Counted from the stretch's first letter, positions 35,810 through 45,059 are shown. The stretch: 64,000 nucleotides of DNA from Microcosmobacter mediterraneus (GCF_031846265.1 NZ_JAVRIA010000003.1:329753-393752); one strand, 5' to 3'. Notes: generated by a model from the letters alone, not told the origin. Made by a program: numbers and translations.

Positions 35810-36502
35810 CTATTGAGAATTCAATGTATTAATAAATTCTTCAGGAGAATAAGCGTCTACAACTTTAAATTCTCCTATTCTAGTTCGCCTTAATTCTGAC
35901 AAATGTGCTCCAGAATTTAAAGCTTTACCAAAATCGTGCGCTAAGGATCTTATGTATGTTCCTTTGCTACAAACCACTCTAAATTGCACTTGCAAATTAT
36001 CTATGCTTATAATTTCAAATTCAGAAATAGTTACCAATCTTGGTTGAATCTCTACAGTCTCTCCTGCTCTTGCGTGCTCATACAATCGTTTTCCGTCTTT
36101 TTTAATAGCTGAAAAAATTGGTGGATATTGTTCAATGTCACCAATAAATTTAGAAGTTGTTTCGGTAATTAAATGGTTTGTGATATGATCTGTATTAAAC
36201 TTAGCATCTACCTCAGTTTCTAAATCATAAGACGGTGTTGTAGATCCTAAAGTAAAAGTTCCTGTATACTCTTTCTCCTGACCTTGGAAGGTATGAATTT
36301 GTTTGGTCATTTTACCAGTACAAATGACTAGTAAACCAGTAGCTAAAGGATCTAAAGTTCCTGCATGGCCAACTTTTATTTTCTTTATATCAAAAGCCCT
36401 GCGTATTTCCCAACGTAACTTATTTACTGCTTGAAAAGAAGTCCATGTTAAAGGCTTATCAATGAGTAAAACCTGTCCTGCGAGGAAATCTTCTTTGGTC
36501 AT
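35810..36502 (-). CDS. truB: tRNA pseudouridine(55) synthase
   Basis: A 230-residue protein: LLIDKPLTWTSFQAVNKLR (residues 11-29) and the catalytic GHAGTLDPLATGLLVI near residues 45-60 with the Asp in TLDP. SAIKKDGKRLYEHARAG near 125 and CSKGTYIRSLAHDFG near 178 complete the family set. It makes pseudouridine 55 in tRNA. It starts 4 bases after the uppP stop, so the two are co-transcribed. Confidence 0.96.
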   Translation of the reverse strand: MTKEDFLAGQVLLIDKPLTWTSFQAVNKLRWEIRRAFDIKKIKVGHAGTLDPLATGLLVICTGKMTKQIHTFQGQEKEYTGTFTLGSTTPSYDLETEVDAKFNTDHITNHLITETTSKFIGDIEQYPPIFSAIKKDGKRLYEHARAGETVEIQPRLVTISEFEIISIDNLQVQFRVVCSKGTYIRSLAHDFGKALNSGAHLSELRRTRIGEFKVVDAYSPEEFINTLNSQ

Positions 36503-36506
36503 ATCA

Positions 36507-37301
36507 CTAATTTAAAAGCGAATATATTATCGCTGCTATTCCAACTAAAATACAGTAAAAAGCAAAATAAGACAGCTTGCTTTTCTTAACAAGCTTAATC
36601 ATCCAAGTACATGCAAACAATCCTGAGACAAATGCAGCGATAAAACCTATAGATAGTGTAGTTATGTTTGCGCTTTCATAACTGAGTTCTCCACTAAAAA
36701 TATCCTTAGCTATTTTACCAAATATCAAGGGTACAACCATTAAAAATGAAAATCGAGCTGCTTTAGTTTTATCGTTACCTAAAAGTACAGATGTAGAAAT
36801 GGTAGCTCCAGAACGCGATATTCCTGGTAGCATAGCTATGGCCTGAGACACACCAATAATAAATGCATTAGAAAACGACACTTTTTTTGTAGTGTTTTTT
36901 GCCTTATCTGCTAATAATAGTAATGCTGCTGTAACAATAAGCATGCATCCTACTAATAGAATGTTACCTCCAAATAAGGCTTCTAACTGTTCCTCAAAGA
37001 ATAACCCAACAATCACTGCAGGAACCATAGATAAAGCTATTTTAGAAACAAATTGCAAATCTTCATTCCATTGCAATTTTAGCACACCAGAAATTAGAGA
37101 CCAAATGTCTTTTCTAAAAACCACGATAGTACTTAAAGCTGTTGCAAAATGAAGTACTACTGTAAATAAAAGACTTTCTTTTGGAATTGAATTATCGCCA
37201 AGTATGACTTTCCCTAATTCTAAGTGACCACTAGAGGATACAGGTAAAAACTCAGTAAGACCTTGAATAATGCCTAAAACAATGGCGTCGATTACTTCCA
37301 T
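36507..37301 (-). CDS. uppP: Undecaprenyl-diphosphatase (bacitracin-resistance type)
   Basis: A 264-residue integral membrane protein of the BacA/UppP family: GIIQGLTEFLPVSSSGHLEL (residues 11-30) and GISRSGATIS near residue 160, both carrying expected catalytic residues. It recycles undecaprenyl pyrophosphate for peptidoglycan and glycan export. The neighbours ftsX, DUF3098, uppP and truB form a common flavobacterial envelope/translation run. Confidence 0.96.
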   Translation of the reverse strand: MEVIDAIVLGIIQGLTEFLPVSSSGHLELGKVILGDNSIPKESLLFTVVLHFATALSTIVVFRKDIWSLISGVLKLQWNEDLQFVSKIALSMVPAVIVGLFFEEQLEALFGGNILLVGCMLIVTAALLLLADKAKNTTKKVSFSNAFIIGVSQAIAMLPGISRSGATISTSVLLGNDKTKAARFSFLMVVPLIFGKIAKDIFSGELSYESANITTLSIGFIAAFVSGLFACTWMIKLVKKSKLSYFAFYCILVGIAAIIYSLLN

Positions 37302-37339
37302 GAGGTCAAAGGTATCAAAATACTAATTTGAAGTGACGT

Positions 37340-37603
37340 TTATTTTTTGGAATTTTTCTTAGGATTAAGAAGAATAGCATACACCTGAATTCCGAAACCA
37401 ATAAGCACTAAGGTTGGTGCTAAGCGAATACGTCTCCAGCTAAAGATTGAGTCATCAAATACATTAGGATCATCACTTCCACCTCCTGCCATAAGGATAA
37501 ACCCCAAAGCAATACAAGCCAAGCCTATAAACATCCATTTATAGTTTTTTTTACCAAAAACAAATTCACCTTTAGAAATTTCTTTACGCTTTTTTTCACC
37601 CAT
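37340..37603 (-). CDS. DUF3098 small membrane protein
   Basis: An 87-residue protein: a basic N terminus, then two hydrophobic helices (residues about 23-40 and 60-80) with GLACIALGFILMAGGGSDDPN between. That GGGSDDPNVF segment is characteristic of DUF3098. It lies 38 bases upstream of uppP and 2 bases downstream of an unknown gene. Function unknown. Confidence 0.85.
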   Translation of the reverse strand: MGEKKRKEISKGEFVFGKKNYKWMFIGLACIALGFILMAGGGSDDPNVFDDSIFSWRRIRLAPTLVLIGFGIQVYAILLNPKKNSKK

Positions 37604-37605
37604 AA

Positions 37606-37965
37606 TTACTCGTCTTTGAACTCGGTAAATATAACCCCATCATCTAATGTTAATTGAGATATATGTTCGGAAGTTACTCCACCAAGAACTTTAGCTAAGT
37701 GCAAAGTAACGGTTTTATTTAAAACTTTTCTCTTAAGAGAATCTAAATTTAGTCCTTGCTCTAAACCTCTATTGATGTAATAAAAGTCTGTTCCAGCATC
37801 ATGGAATACAATATCGTTAGAGGTACCTTCTGTTATTTTTGTAACTGTGATTGTTTTCACCACACAATCTTCTGGCTTTGTATTTTGAATGATACACGAT
37901 TTTAATAACACAAAAGCAATAATAATAAATGCTAAAACTGAAGCAATTGGTAATAGACGTTTCAT
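37606..37965 (-). CDS. Unknown single-pass envelope protein
   Basis: A 119-residue protein with an N-terminal helix (residues about 5-22) and a Cys just after it (LLKSCII), which is a weak lipobox. A soluble beta-containing part follows (DCVVKTITVTKITEGTSND, DFYYINRGLEQGLNLDSLKRK). No family recognised. It is 2 bases from the DUF3098 gene, so probably one transcript. This and the next gene separate ftsX from DUF3098-uppP. Confidence 0.6.
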   Translation of the reverse strand: MKRLLPIASVLAFIIIAFVLLKSCIIQNTKPEDCVVKTITVTKITEGTSNDIVFHDAGTDFYYINRGLEQGLNLDSLKRKVLNKTVTLHLAKVLGGVTSEHISQLTLDDGVIFTEFKDE

Positions 37966-38005
37966 GATTGGCGGTTTTATTTGTAACGAATTCTATGTTA
38001 GAATA

Positions 38006-38548
38006 TTATTCAATAATCTCTATCTTTCCAAATGGTAAGAAGGGTTTGTTAAGAAGTCCTATGTAAAATTCAATTTTAATAGTGTCGTTTTTTTGTATGA
38101 ACAATAAATCTTCAGATGAAAATTTATTTTTAGTACTAAACCAAACTTTATAATTATACGATCCTAATCCAACTCCATTTTCTCCTTCGCTATTATTTCT
38201 ATATGTTACAACGAATTTATCTTGAATTTTTTCTTTTGAATAAGATTTATTAAGATAAAATGCTGACTGATCTTTGACAAGAGCAATAAACATTAACAGC
38301 ATAAAACCACAAAAAGTTCCGTAAGAAAAACTTTTCATAATTCTAATAAATTTATCTTTTTCTTGAGAATTTTTTAAAACAAAAACAAAAACCGAGACCA
38401 AAGTTATTATAAAAATGAGCACATAAACTTTTACACTTATTTCAAATTCACTTGAACCTATATAATCTTTGAAAAAATAGTCTAATGTAGATAACAAGAC
38501 CATATACAAAAACGGTAAACCAATAATACGATCTGAAGAATTTTTCAA
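38006..38548 (-). CDS. Unknown membrane protein with four hydrophobic segments
   Basis: A 180-residue protein with hydrophobic stretches near residues 10-25, 38-58, 72-92 and a soluble C-terminal part (VWFSTKNKFSSEDLLFIQKND). Its codons are richer in A and T than the neighbouring ftsX. No family recognised. It lies 5 bases from the ftsX stop, in an operon-like position. Confidence 0.58.
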   Translation of the reverse strand: MKNSSDRIIGLPFLYMVLLSTLDYFFKDYIGSSEFEISVKVYVLIFIITLVSVFVFVLKNSQEKDKFIRIMKSFSYGTFCGFMLLMFIALVKDQSAFYLNKSYSKEKIQDKFVVTYRNNSEGENGVGLGSYNYKVWFSTKNKFSSEDLLFIQKNDTIKIEFYIGLLNKPFLPFGKIEIIE

Positions 38549-38553
38549 ATTAA

Positions 38554-39432
38554 CTAATAATATAACTGATCCGTTTTCAAATTTAAAAAACGTTGTGTGG
38601 CAATATATGTACTAATCCAAGTAATAAGAATACCTAAACCAAAAATACTTGCAAAAAGGCTTACAATTAATATTGGTTGTTTAAGCAGCTCTAACTCTGG
38701 GAAATATCTATCTAAATAACACAATACTATAGCCATACCAATTAAGGCTACAATAGCACCAATAACACCTAATTGTATACTCTTCCAAACAAATGGTTTT
38801 CTAATAAAGCGTTTTGTAGCGCCAACCATTTGCATCGTTTTTATAATAAAACGCTTAGAATATACAGCTAATCTTATGGAACTATTGATAAGTAATACTG
38901 CTATTAAAGTAAATAAACCGCTCAGTAACAAAACCCAAAACGATATTCGTTTTACATTACTATTCATTAGTTCTACCAGATCATTATCATATGTTACATC
39001 ATCAATAAATGCCTTGGCTGACAATTCTTGTTCAATCTCAAGTAGTTTTTCTGAAGTTACATAATCTGCTTTTAAACTAATATCTATAGAATTCTTTAAT
39101 GGATTTGTTCCTAAGAAATCAAGAAAATCCTCTCCATATTCACCCTCAAGAGATTCTGCAGCAGCCTCTTTAGAAACATAAGTAACAGATTTTGTGTGTT
39201 CAGCCATTGCCAAACTCTTTTTAAGTTGATTTATTTCAACCTCTTTGGCATCATCTCTTAAAAATACATTAACAGTAACATCCTCCTTAAAATAGTCGGC
39301 TACTTTTTTTGCATTAATAACCAAAAGTCCTAAGCAACCCAAAAGAAAAAGGACGAGCGCTATACTAATAACAACTGAAACATAAGAAGAAATTAATTTT
39401 CGTTTTTGATATCTATCAAATGATGAACTCAT
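38554..39432 (-). CDS. ftsX: Cell-division membrane protein FtsX
   Basis: A 292-residue protein: one N-terminal helix (residues about 15-37), a periplasmic domain (about 40-170) and three C-terminal helices (about 170-285) of the FtsX/MacB permease type, with MVGATKRFIRKPFVWKS near residue 205. It works with the ATPase FtsE, not present here, to activate peptidoglycan hydrolases at division. It is the first gene of a minus-strand run toward uppP and truB. Confidence 0.94.
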   Translation of the reverse strand: MSSSFDRYQKRKLISSYVSVVISIALVLFLLGCLGLLVINAKKVADYFKEDVTVNVFLRDDAKEVEINQLKKSLAMAEHTKSVTYVSKEAAAESLEGEYGEDFLDFLGTNPLKNSIDISLKADYVTSEKLLEIEQELSAKAFIDDVTYDNDLVELMNSNVKRISFWVLLLSGLFTLIAVLLINSSIRLAVYSKRFIIKTMQMVGATKRFIRKPFVWKSIQLGVIGAIVALIGMAIVLCYLDRYFPELELLKQPILIVSLFASIFGLGILITWISTYIATQRFLNLKTDQLYY

Positions 39433-39522
39433 AAAGGCTTTGTAATTGGAGTAAAAATAAAAAACTAATTCTATTAGCTAAGGAATAGAACGTTTAAACT
39501 TTCAACATTGTTATAATAACAT

Positions 39523-39530
39523 TAAATTTG
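39523..39530 (+). promoter_or_regulatory. TAnnTTTG element before leuS
   Basis: TAAATTTG lies 27 bases before the leuS ATG. A TTG occurs 12 bases upstream, shorter than the usual 17-20 spacing, so the -33 element is uncertain. Confidence 0.42.
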
Positions 39531-39557
39531 CGGCTTTATTAGTAGGAAATCAGTAAG

Positions 39558-42500
39558 ATGACATACAACTTCAACGAGATAGAACAAAAATGGCAAGACC
39601 ATTGGGCAAAACACGAAACGTTTAAGGCTGAAAACAATTCAGATAAACCTAAGTACTATGTTTTAGACATGTTCCCTTATCCAAGTGGTGCAGGTTTACA
39701 TGTTGGTCACCCATTAGGTTATATTGCTTCAGATATTTATGCTCGTTACAAACGTCATAAAGGTTTTAATGTCTTACATCCACAAGGTTATGATAGTTTT
39801 GGCCTACCTGCTGAGCAATATGCTATACAAACTGGTCAACATCCTGCTGTTACAACCGAAGAAAATATTAAAACGTATCGTCGTCAATTAGATCAAATAG
39901 GATTTTCTTTTGATTGGTCTCGCGAAGTGCGAACAAGTGATCCAAGCTATTACAAATGGACACAGTGGATTTTCATTCAATTATTCAACTCATATTACTG
40001 TAATATAGATCATAAGGCTGAAAATATTACAGAGCTGATCAAAGAATTTGAGCGTGCAGGTAACACACATGTTAATGCAGCTTGTGATGAGGATACGCCA
40101 AGTTTTTCTTCGGAAGACTGGAAGGCTTATTCAGAGCTTGAAAAGCAAGAGATTCTTCTAAAATATAGATTAACATATCTCGCTGAAACAGAAGTTAATT
40201 GGTGTCCTGCCTTAGGAACCGTTTTGGCTAATGACGAGATTGTTAATGGTGTTTCAGAACGTGGAGGTCATCCTGTAGTACGAAAAAAAATGACCCAATG
40301 GAGTATGCGTATTTCAGCTTATGCTGAACGTTTATTGCAAGGTTTAGATACCATTGATTGGACAGACTCTCTAAAGGAAAGTCAACGTAATTGGATAGGG
40401 AAATCCGTTGGTGCATCAGTCACCTTTATGGTTAAAGATTATGACGCAAAAATCGATGTGTTCACCACACGTCCTGATACCATTTTCGGCGTATCTTTTA
40501 TGACACTTGCTCCAGAACACGAGTTAGTTTCACAAATCACTACAGCAGAACAGAAAGCAGAAGTTGAAGCATACGTAGAAGCCACTGCAAAACGCAGTGA
40601 ACGTGATCGTATGGCAGATGTAAAAACCATTTCTGGTGTGTTTACTGGAGCCTATGCAGAGCATCCTTTTACTAAAGCACCTATTCCTATTTGGATTGGT
40701 GATTATGTGCTAGCTAGCTACGGAACAGGTGCTGTAATGGCTGTACCTTGTGGTGACCAACGCGATTGCGATTTTGCTAAGTATTTTGGGATTGACATTC
40801 CTAACATTTTTGAAGGCGTAGATATTTCTGAAGAAGCCTTTGCATCTAAGGATAACGTGAAAATTGCCAATAGTGATTTCCTCAACGGAATGAACTATAA
40901 GAAAGCAACCAAACGTGCTATTTATGAGTTAGAGCAGATTGGACAAGGCAAAGGCAAAACCAATTACAGATTACGTGATGCTGTATTTAGCAGACAACGC
41001 TATTGGGGCGAACCGTTCCCTGTGTATTATGTCAATGGTATGCCGCAAATGATTGCTGCACAGCATTTGCCTATTACATTACCAGAAGTTGAAAAGTACT
41101 TACCAACCGAAACAGGTGAACCACCTCTAGGAAATGCAACCGTTTGGGCTTGGGATACATCAAAAAAAGAAGTTGTTTCTAATGATCTAATAGATAATAA
41201 AACTATTCACCCTTTAGAGTTAAACACCATGCCTGGTTGGGCAGGAAGTTCACAGTACTTTAATCGTTATATGGATCCTCATAATGAGGATGAAATCTTC
41301 TCTAAAGACGCCATTGATTATTGGCAACAAGTAGACTTATATATTGGAGGAAGCGAACATGCTACAGGTCATTTATTATACGCACGTTTTTGGCAAAAGT
41401 TTATGTTTGATTTGGGCTTAGTCCCTGTCGATGAGTTTGCTAAAAAATTGATTAATCAAGGGATGATTTTAGGAACGAGTGCGATTGCTCATAGAGTTTA
41501 TTGCCATACATCGTCTTTAAAAAATGAAAAAGAAAGAGTAAAAGGAGTTTACACATCTAATATTTACGTTTCAAAGAAAATATCAGAAGAAATTGAAGAA
41601 GATAACTTTAAAGAAATTAACAAAGATATATACGATATAATTCATTCAGGATTATTAGATGAGATCAGTAATTTTAATTTTAATAATTCTGAGGAGAAAG
41701 TAGGCGAAGAAATTTTCCATATTTCAACTAATCCAACTCATGTTAATGTCAATTTAGTTAATTCTTCAGATGAGTTAGATATTGAGGCTTTTAAAAACTG
41801 GCAACCTGAATTCAGTAATGCTAGTTTTATTGGTGATTCAGGGAAAGTTTTGACACCTAGAAGAATGGAGTTTGTTTCTGATTTTAAAGTATCTAGAGAA
41901 GTAGAAAAAATGTCAAAGCGCTGGTATAACGTAGTTAATCCAGACCATATTTGTGAACAGTATGGCGCAGATAGTTTAAGATTATATGAGATGTTTTTGG
42001 GCCCTTTAGAGCAATACAAACCTTGGAATACAGCAGGTATTTCAGGAGTACATAGTTTCCTTAAAAAGTTGTGGAAGTTGTATTATGATGATACTAGTTT
42101 TAAAGTGACTGATGCGACACCAACAAAAGACCATTTAAAGACGCTACACAAAACCATTAAAAAGGTTGAGGAAGATATTGATAACTTCTCATTCAATACG
42201 TCGGTTTCTACGTTTATGATTGCAGTAAATGAGTTGACTGCTCAGAAGTGTACATCAAGAGAAATCTTAGAACCTCTCTTGGTATTAATATCACCTTATG
42301 CACCTCATATTGCTGAGGAGCTTTGGGAAGCTTTAGGTCATAAGCAATCTATTTCCACTGCACCTTTCCCTGTGTTTGAAGCCAATCATTTAGTAGAAAG
42401 TAGTAAAGAATATCCGATTTCTTTTAATGGTAAAATGCGCTTTAAGTTAGAGTTATCATTAGACCTATCTAAAGATGATATTGAAAAAGCGGTCTTAGCA

Positions 42501-42587
42501 GATGAACGTACACAAAACCAATTACAAGGACGCGAGCCTAAAAAAGTGATTGTGGTTCCTGGAAAGATTGTAAATATAGTAGGCTAA
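39558..42587 (+). CDS. leuS: Leucine--tRNA ligase, enlarged, with KMSKR motif
   Basis: A 1009-residue class I synthetase. The HIGH box is HVGH near residue 49 (PYPSGAGLHVGHPLGY). A Bacteroidota-type insertion follows near residues 145-215. The CP1 editing domain has TTRPDTIFGV near 304 and VPCGDQRDCDFA near 394. The catalytic core resumes with GGSEHATGHLLYARFW near 597. A long segment of roughly residues 642-775 carries an insertion of about 80 residues not usual for the family. KMSKR (784-788) replaces the usual KMSKS. The C-terminal anticodon and leucyl domains are complete. Confidence 0.95.
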   Translation: MTYNFNEIEQKWQDHWAKHETFKAENNSDKPKYYVLDMFPYPSGAGLHVGHPLGYIASDIYARYKRHKGFNVLHPQGYDSFGLPAEQYAIQTGQHPAVTTEENIKTYRRQLDQIGFSFDWSREVRTSDPSYYKWTQWIFIQLFNSYYCNIDHKAENITELIKEFERAGNTHVNAACDEDTPSFSSEDWKAYSELEKQEILLKYRLTYLAETEVNWCPALGTVLANDEIVNGVSERGGHPVVRKKMTQWSMRISAYAERLLQGLDTIDWTDSLKESQRNWIGKSVGASVTFMVKDYDAKIDVFTTRPDTIFGVSFMTLAPEHELVSQITTAEQKAEVEAYVEATAKRSERDRMADVKTISGVFTGAYAEHPFTKAPIPIWIGDYVLASYGTGAVMAVPCGDQRDCDFAKYFGIDIPNIFEGVDISEEAFASKDNVKIANSDFLNGMNYKKATKRAIYELEQIGQGKGKTNYRLRDAVFSRQRYWGEPFPVYYVNGMPQMIAAQHLPITLPEVEKYLPTETGEPPLGNATVWAWDTSKKEVVSNDLIDNKTIHPLELNTMPGWAGSSQYFNRYMDPHNEDEIFSKDAIDYWQQVDLYIGGSEHATGHLLYARFWQKFMFDLGLVPVDEFAKKLINQGMILGTSAIAHRVYCHTSSLKNEKERVKGVYTSNIYVSKKISEEIEEDNFKEINKDIYDIIHSGLLDEISNFNFNNSEEKVGEEIFHISTNPTHVNVNLVNSSDELDIEAFKNWQPEFSNASFIGDSGKVLTPRRMEFVSDFKVSREVEKMSKRWYNVVNPDHICEQYGADSLRLYEMFLGPLEQYKPWNTAGISGVHSFLKKLWKLYYDDTSFKVTDATPTKDHLKTLHKTIKKVEEDIDNFSFNTSVSTFMIAVNELTAQKCTSREILEPLLVLISPYAPHIAEELWEALGHKQSISTAPFPVFEANHLVESSKEYPISFNGKMRFKLELSLDLSKDDIEKAVLADERTQNQLQGREPKKVIVVPGKIVNIVG

Positions 42588-42590
42588 TTT

Positions 42591-42950
42591 ATGTTACTAA
42601 AGCTTAAAAGAGGAGATAAAATTGGTATATTCTTCTTTGTTGCTTTTGTGATTAGTACGTCTCTAATTTATCTTTTTGAAGAACAGTTCGTATCGTATAA
42701 ATGGAAAACGGAACAATCTCGTCGATATAAAATGGTAGATGATCTCATAGAGAGTCAAACTCTTATTGGTCTATCTAAACAAGAGGTTCTAGTTCTTTTA
42801 GGACAACCCAATACAACCATTTTAAACAAAAAAGATGCCTTTGTATATAACATTGGTAAACAACCCAGTTTTGTAGAAACCAAACGAGAGCATTTGCTTG
42901 TTATTTTTATAAACAACCATGTAGACGATGTTACATTAGCTTTTGAATAA
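42591..42950 (+). CDS. Small SmpA/BamE-like membrane-anchored protein
   Basis: A 119-residue protein with one N-terminal helix (residues about 13-30), then a domain containing LIGLSKQEVLVLLGQPNT near residue 63, the hallmark of BamE/SmpA-like folds, and a beta hairpin (FVYNIGKQPS, HLLVIFINN). Family members tune outer-membrane protein assembly or unrelated periplasmic functions. It lies 3 bases after leuS, so it is co-transcribed. Confidence 0.68.
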   Translation: MLLKLKRGDKIGIFFFVAFVISTSLIYLFEEQFVSYKWKTEQSRRYKMVDDLIESQTLIGLSKQEVLVLLGQPNTTILNKKDAFVYNIGKQPSFVETKREHLLVIFINNHVDDVTLAFE

Positions 42951-42963
42951 TGTATAGGAGATA

Positions 42964-43084
42964 AAATACGAGTTGCATTATTAATCTGATTACTAATGTT
43001 TTATTGCGAGATCAACAAAATGAATCCGTTAAAATCCGAATATCATAAAAATTAAAAAATCTAGATTTAAGTGATCTCGTATTT
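42964..43084 (+). promoter_or_regulatory. Leader with mutually exclusive pairing before alanine dehydrogenase
   Basis: One arm (43072-43084, TGATCTCGTATTT) can pair with AAATACGAG (42964-42972) through its right part or with CGAGATCA (43007-43014) through its left part. The two pairings share CTCG and exclude each other, as in an attenuator or sensor. No T run or promoter element confirms it, so the assignment is speculative. Confidence 0.25.
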
Positions 43085-43138
43085 CAAAAATTCAAATTAA
43101 ATTTAAGTCCAATTACTAATCTAAACCATAATAACTAG

Positions 43139-44242
43139 ATGACAATTGGAATCCCTAAAGAAATCAAGAATAACGAAAATCGGGTTGGTATGACACCAGC
43201 TGGTGTTTTCGAACTTACTAAAAATGCTCATACTGTTTTTGTTCAATCCACTGCTGGAAATGGCAGTGGATTTTTTGATGAAGACTATCAAAACGCTGGT
43301 GCTACAATTTTAGATACTATTGAAGAGGTTTATGCCTCTAGCGATATGATTGTAAAAGTAAAAGAACCTATAAAACAAGAATATGCATTGGTAAAACCTA
43401 GTCAAATTCTGTTTACATACTTCCATTTCGCCTCAAGCGAAGCCCTCACTAAAGCCATGATAAAAAGTAAAGCTATTTGCATTGCGTATGAAACGGTTGA
43501 GAATAAAGATGGTTCACTCCCTTTATTAACACCTATGTCTGAAGTTGCAGGACGCATGGCCATTCAACAAGGTGCTAAATATTTAGAAAAGCCAATTAAA
43601 GGACGAGGAGTATTACTTGGAGGTGTTCCAGGAGTTCCGCCAGGAAAAGTCTTAATTTTAGGTGCTGGAGTTGTTGGAATTCAAGCTGCTAAAATGGCTG
43701 CAGGCTTAGGTGCTCATGTTACAATTATGGATATTGACATGAATCGTCTAAGACATGTCAATGATATAATGCCAAATCATGTGGTCACTGAATTTTCTAG
43801 CGAATTTAATATAAGACAACGTATTAAAAATCATGATCTTATCGTTGGAGGTGTTCTCTTAAAAGGTGCTAAAGCTCCCAAACTTATCACTAAAGAAATG
43901 CTTAAAGATATGCGACCGGGAACTGTAATCGTTGATGTTGCAGTAGACCAAGGTGGTTGTATTGAAACTACAAAACCAACCACACACGAAGATCCTACGT
44001 TCATCATTGATGATGTTGTACATTATTGTGTTGCAAACATGCCTGGAGCTGTACCATATACTTCAACATTGGCTCTAACAAATGTAACATTGCCTTACAT
44101 ATTAAAATTAGCAAATAATGGATGGCAAGAGACTTGTGCGTCTAACCCTTCGTTATACAAAGGACTCAATATTGTAAATGGAAAAATTGTATATAAGGAA
44201 ATCGCAGAAGCGTTTGGATGGAATATAGAAGCTATAGCTTAA
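43139..44242 (+). CDS. ald: Alanine dehydrogenase
   Basis: A 367-residue protein with the expected residues: Arg in NRVGMTPAG near 15, Lys in KVKEP near 75, His in YFHFASS near 97, NAD motif GAGVVGIQAAKMAAGLGAH near 175 and Asp in DVAVDQGG near 268. It interconverts alanine and pyruvate plus ammonia using NAD. It is the canonical 370-residue form rather than the longer form common in Bacteroidota. It stands alone, with a 188-base upstream region that can form alternative hairpins. Confidence 0.95.
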   Translation: MTIGIPKEIKNNENRVGMTPAGVFELTKNAHTVFVQSTAGNGSGFFDEDYQNAGATILDTIEEVYASSDMIVKVKEPIKQEYALVKPSQILFTYFHFASSEALTKAMIKSKAICIAYETVENKDGSLPLLTPMSEVAGRMAIQQGAKYLEKPIKGRGVLLGGVPGVPPGKVLILGAGVVGIQAAKMAAGLGAHVTIMDIDMNRLRHVNDIMPNHVVTEFSSEFNIRQRIKNHDLIVGGVLLKGAKAPKLITKEMLKDMRPGTVIVDVAVDQGGCIETTKPTTHEDPTFIIDDVVHYCVANMPGAVPYTSTLALTNVTLPYILKLANNGWQETCASNPSLYKGLNIVNGKIVYKEIAEAFGWNIEAIA

Positions 44243-44265
44243 TAAAATCCCATTGTAGAGTGTTC

Positions 44266-44293
44266 TTGGAGTCGTATTAAGGTCGTATCTTTG
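44266..44293 (+). promoter_or_regulatory. Predicted promoter of the GDSL lipoprotein gene
   Basis: TTG (44266-44268), a 17-base spacer, then TATCTTTG (44286-44293): a full consensus match. The ATG starts 8 bases later, so the mRNA is leaderless or nearly so. Confidence 0.65.
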
Positions 44294-44300
44294 CTAAGTT

Positions 44301-45059
44301 ATGAAACGATTGCTCTTTATTTTAGGTCTTGTGTTAGGGATACTATCATTTACTTGTTCCTCTTCAGAAAACAGTACCATAGAAGATCCTTTTGTCAATA
44401 TTAATGAAGAGATTGAAAACAATACTTTCCCTGAACCAAAAAACTTTAGATTATTAGCTTTAGGTGACAGTTATACCATAGGAACAGCAGTTTGTGAAAC
44501 ATGCAGATATCCTGAACAGTTAAAAGATAGTTTAGTAACATACTTTAATGAAGACGACACATTTAGCTTGGATATTGTTGCACAAGGTGGTTGGACAACG
44601 ACACAATTAATTGGTGCTGTAAACAGTACTGATTTGCTAGAAGAGTACGATTTAGTAACGCTTCTTATTGGTGTTAATAATCAATTTCAAGGTAAACCTT
44701 TTATAACCTATCAACTTGAATTTCCTGAATTGGTTGGCATGGCTACTACGCTAGCTGAAGGTGATGCAAATCGTATTATTATTATTTCCATTCCAGACTA
44801 CGCAATGACACCTTTTGGTATGGCCTTCGATGATGGAAATATAGCTTCAGAAATAGACATGTATAACAATTATGCTTCAACATATGCAGAACAAGCTGGA
44901 ATTACGTTTATAAATGTCACGGATATTTCTAGAACTATTTTAGAGTTTCCTGAACTCATTGCAGAGGACGGCTTACATCCTTCTGAGTTAGCCTACAGTA
45001 AATATGTAGAACGAATTTTACCTGCTGCTTTAGAAAAATTAGGATACGAAGCCGATTAA
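44301..45059 (+). CDS. SGNH/GDSL hydrolase lipoprotein
   Basis: A 252-residue protein with lipobox FTCS-like (LSFTC near residue 19). SGNH blocks: block I ALGDSYTIG near residue 55 (nucleophile Ser), a Gly in block II, LLIGVNNQ near 120 (block III Asn), and DGLHPSELAY near 225 (Asp-x-x-His). It is an esterase or lipase anchored in the envelope; the substrate is unknown. Its stop shares a TTAA palindrome with the convergent ferredoxin gene. Confidence 0.88.
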   Translation: MKRLLFILGLVLGILSFTCSSSENSTIEDPFVNINEEIENNTFPEPKNFRLLALGDSYTIGTAVCETCRYPEQLKDSLVTYFNEDDTFSLDIVAQGGWTTTQLIGAVNSTDLLEEYDLVTLLIGVNNQFQGKPFITYQLEFPELVGMATTLAEGDANRIIIISIPDYAMTPFGMAFDDGNIASEIDMYNNYASTYAEQAGITFINVTDISRTILEFPELIAEDGLHPSELAYSKYVERILPAALEKLGYEAD

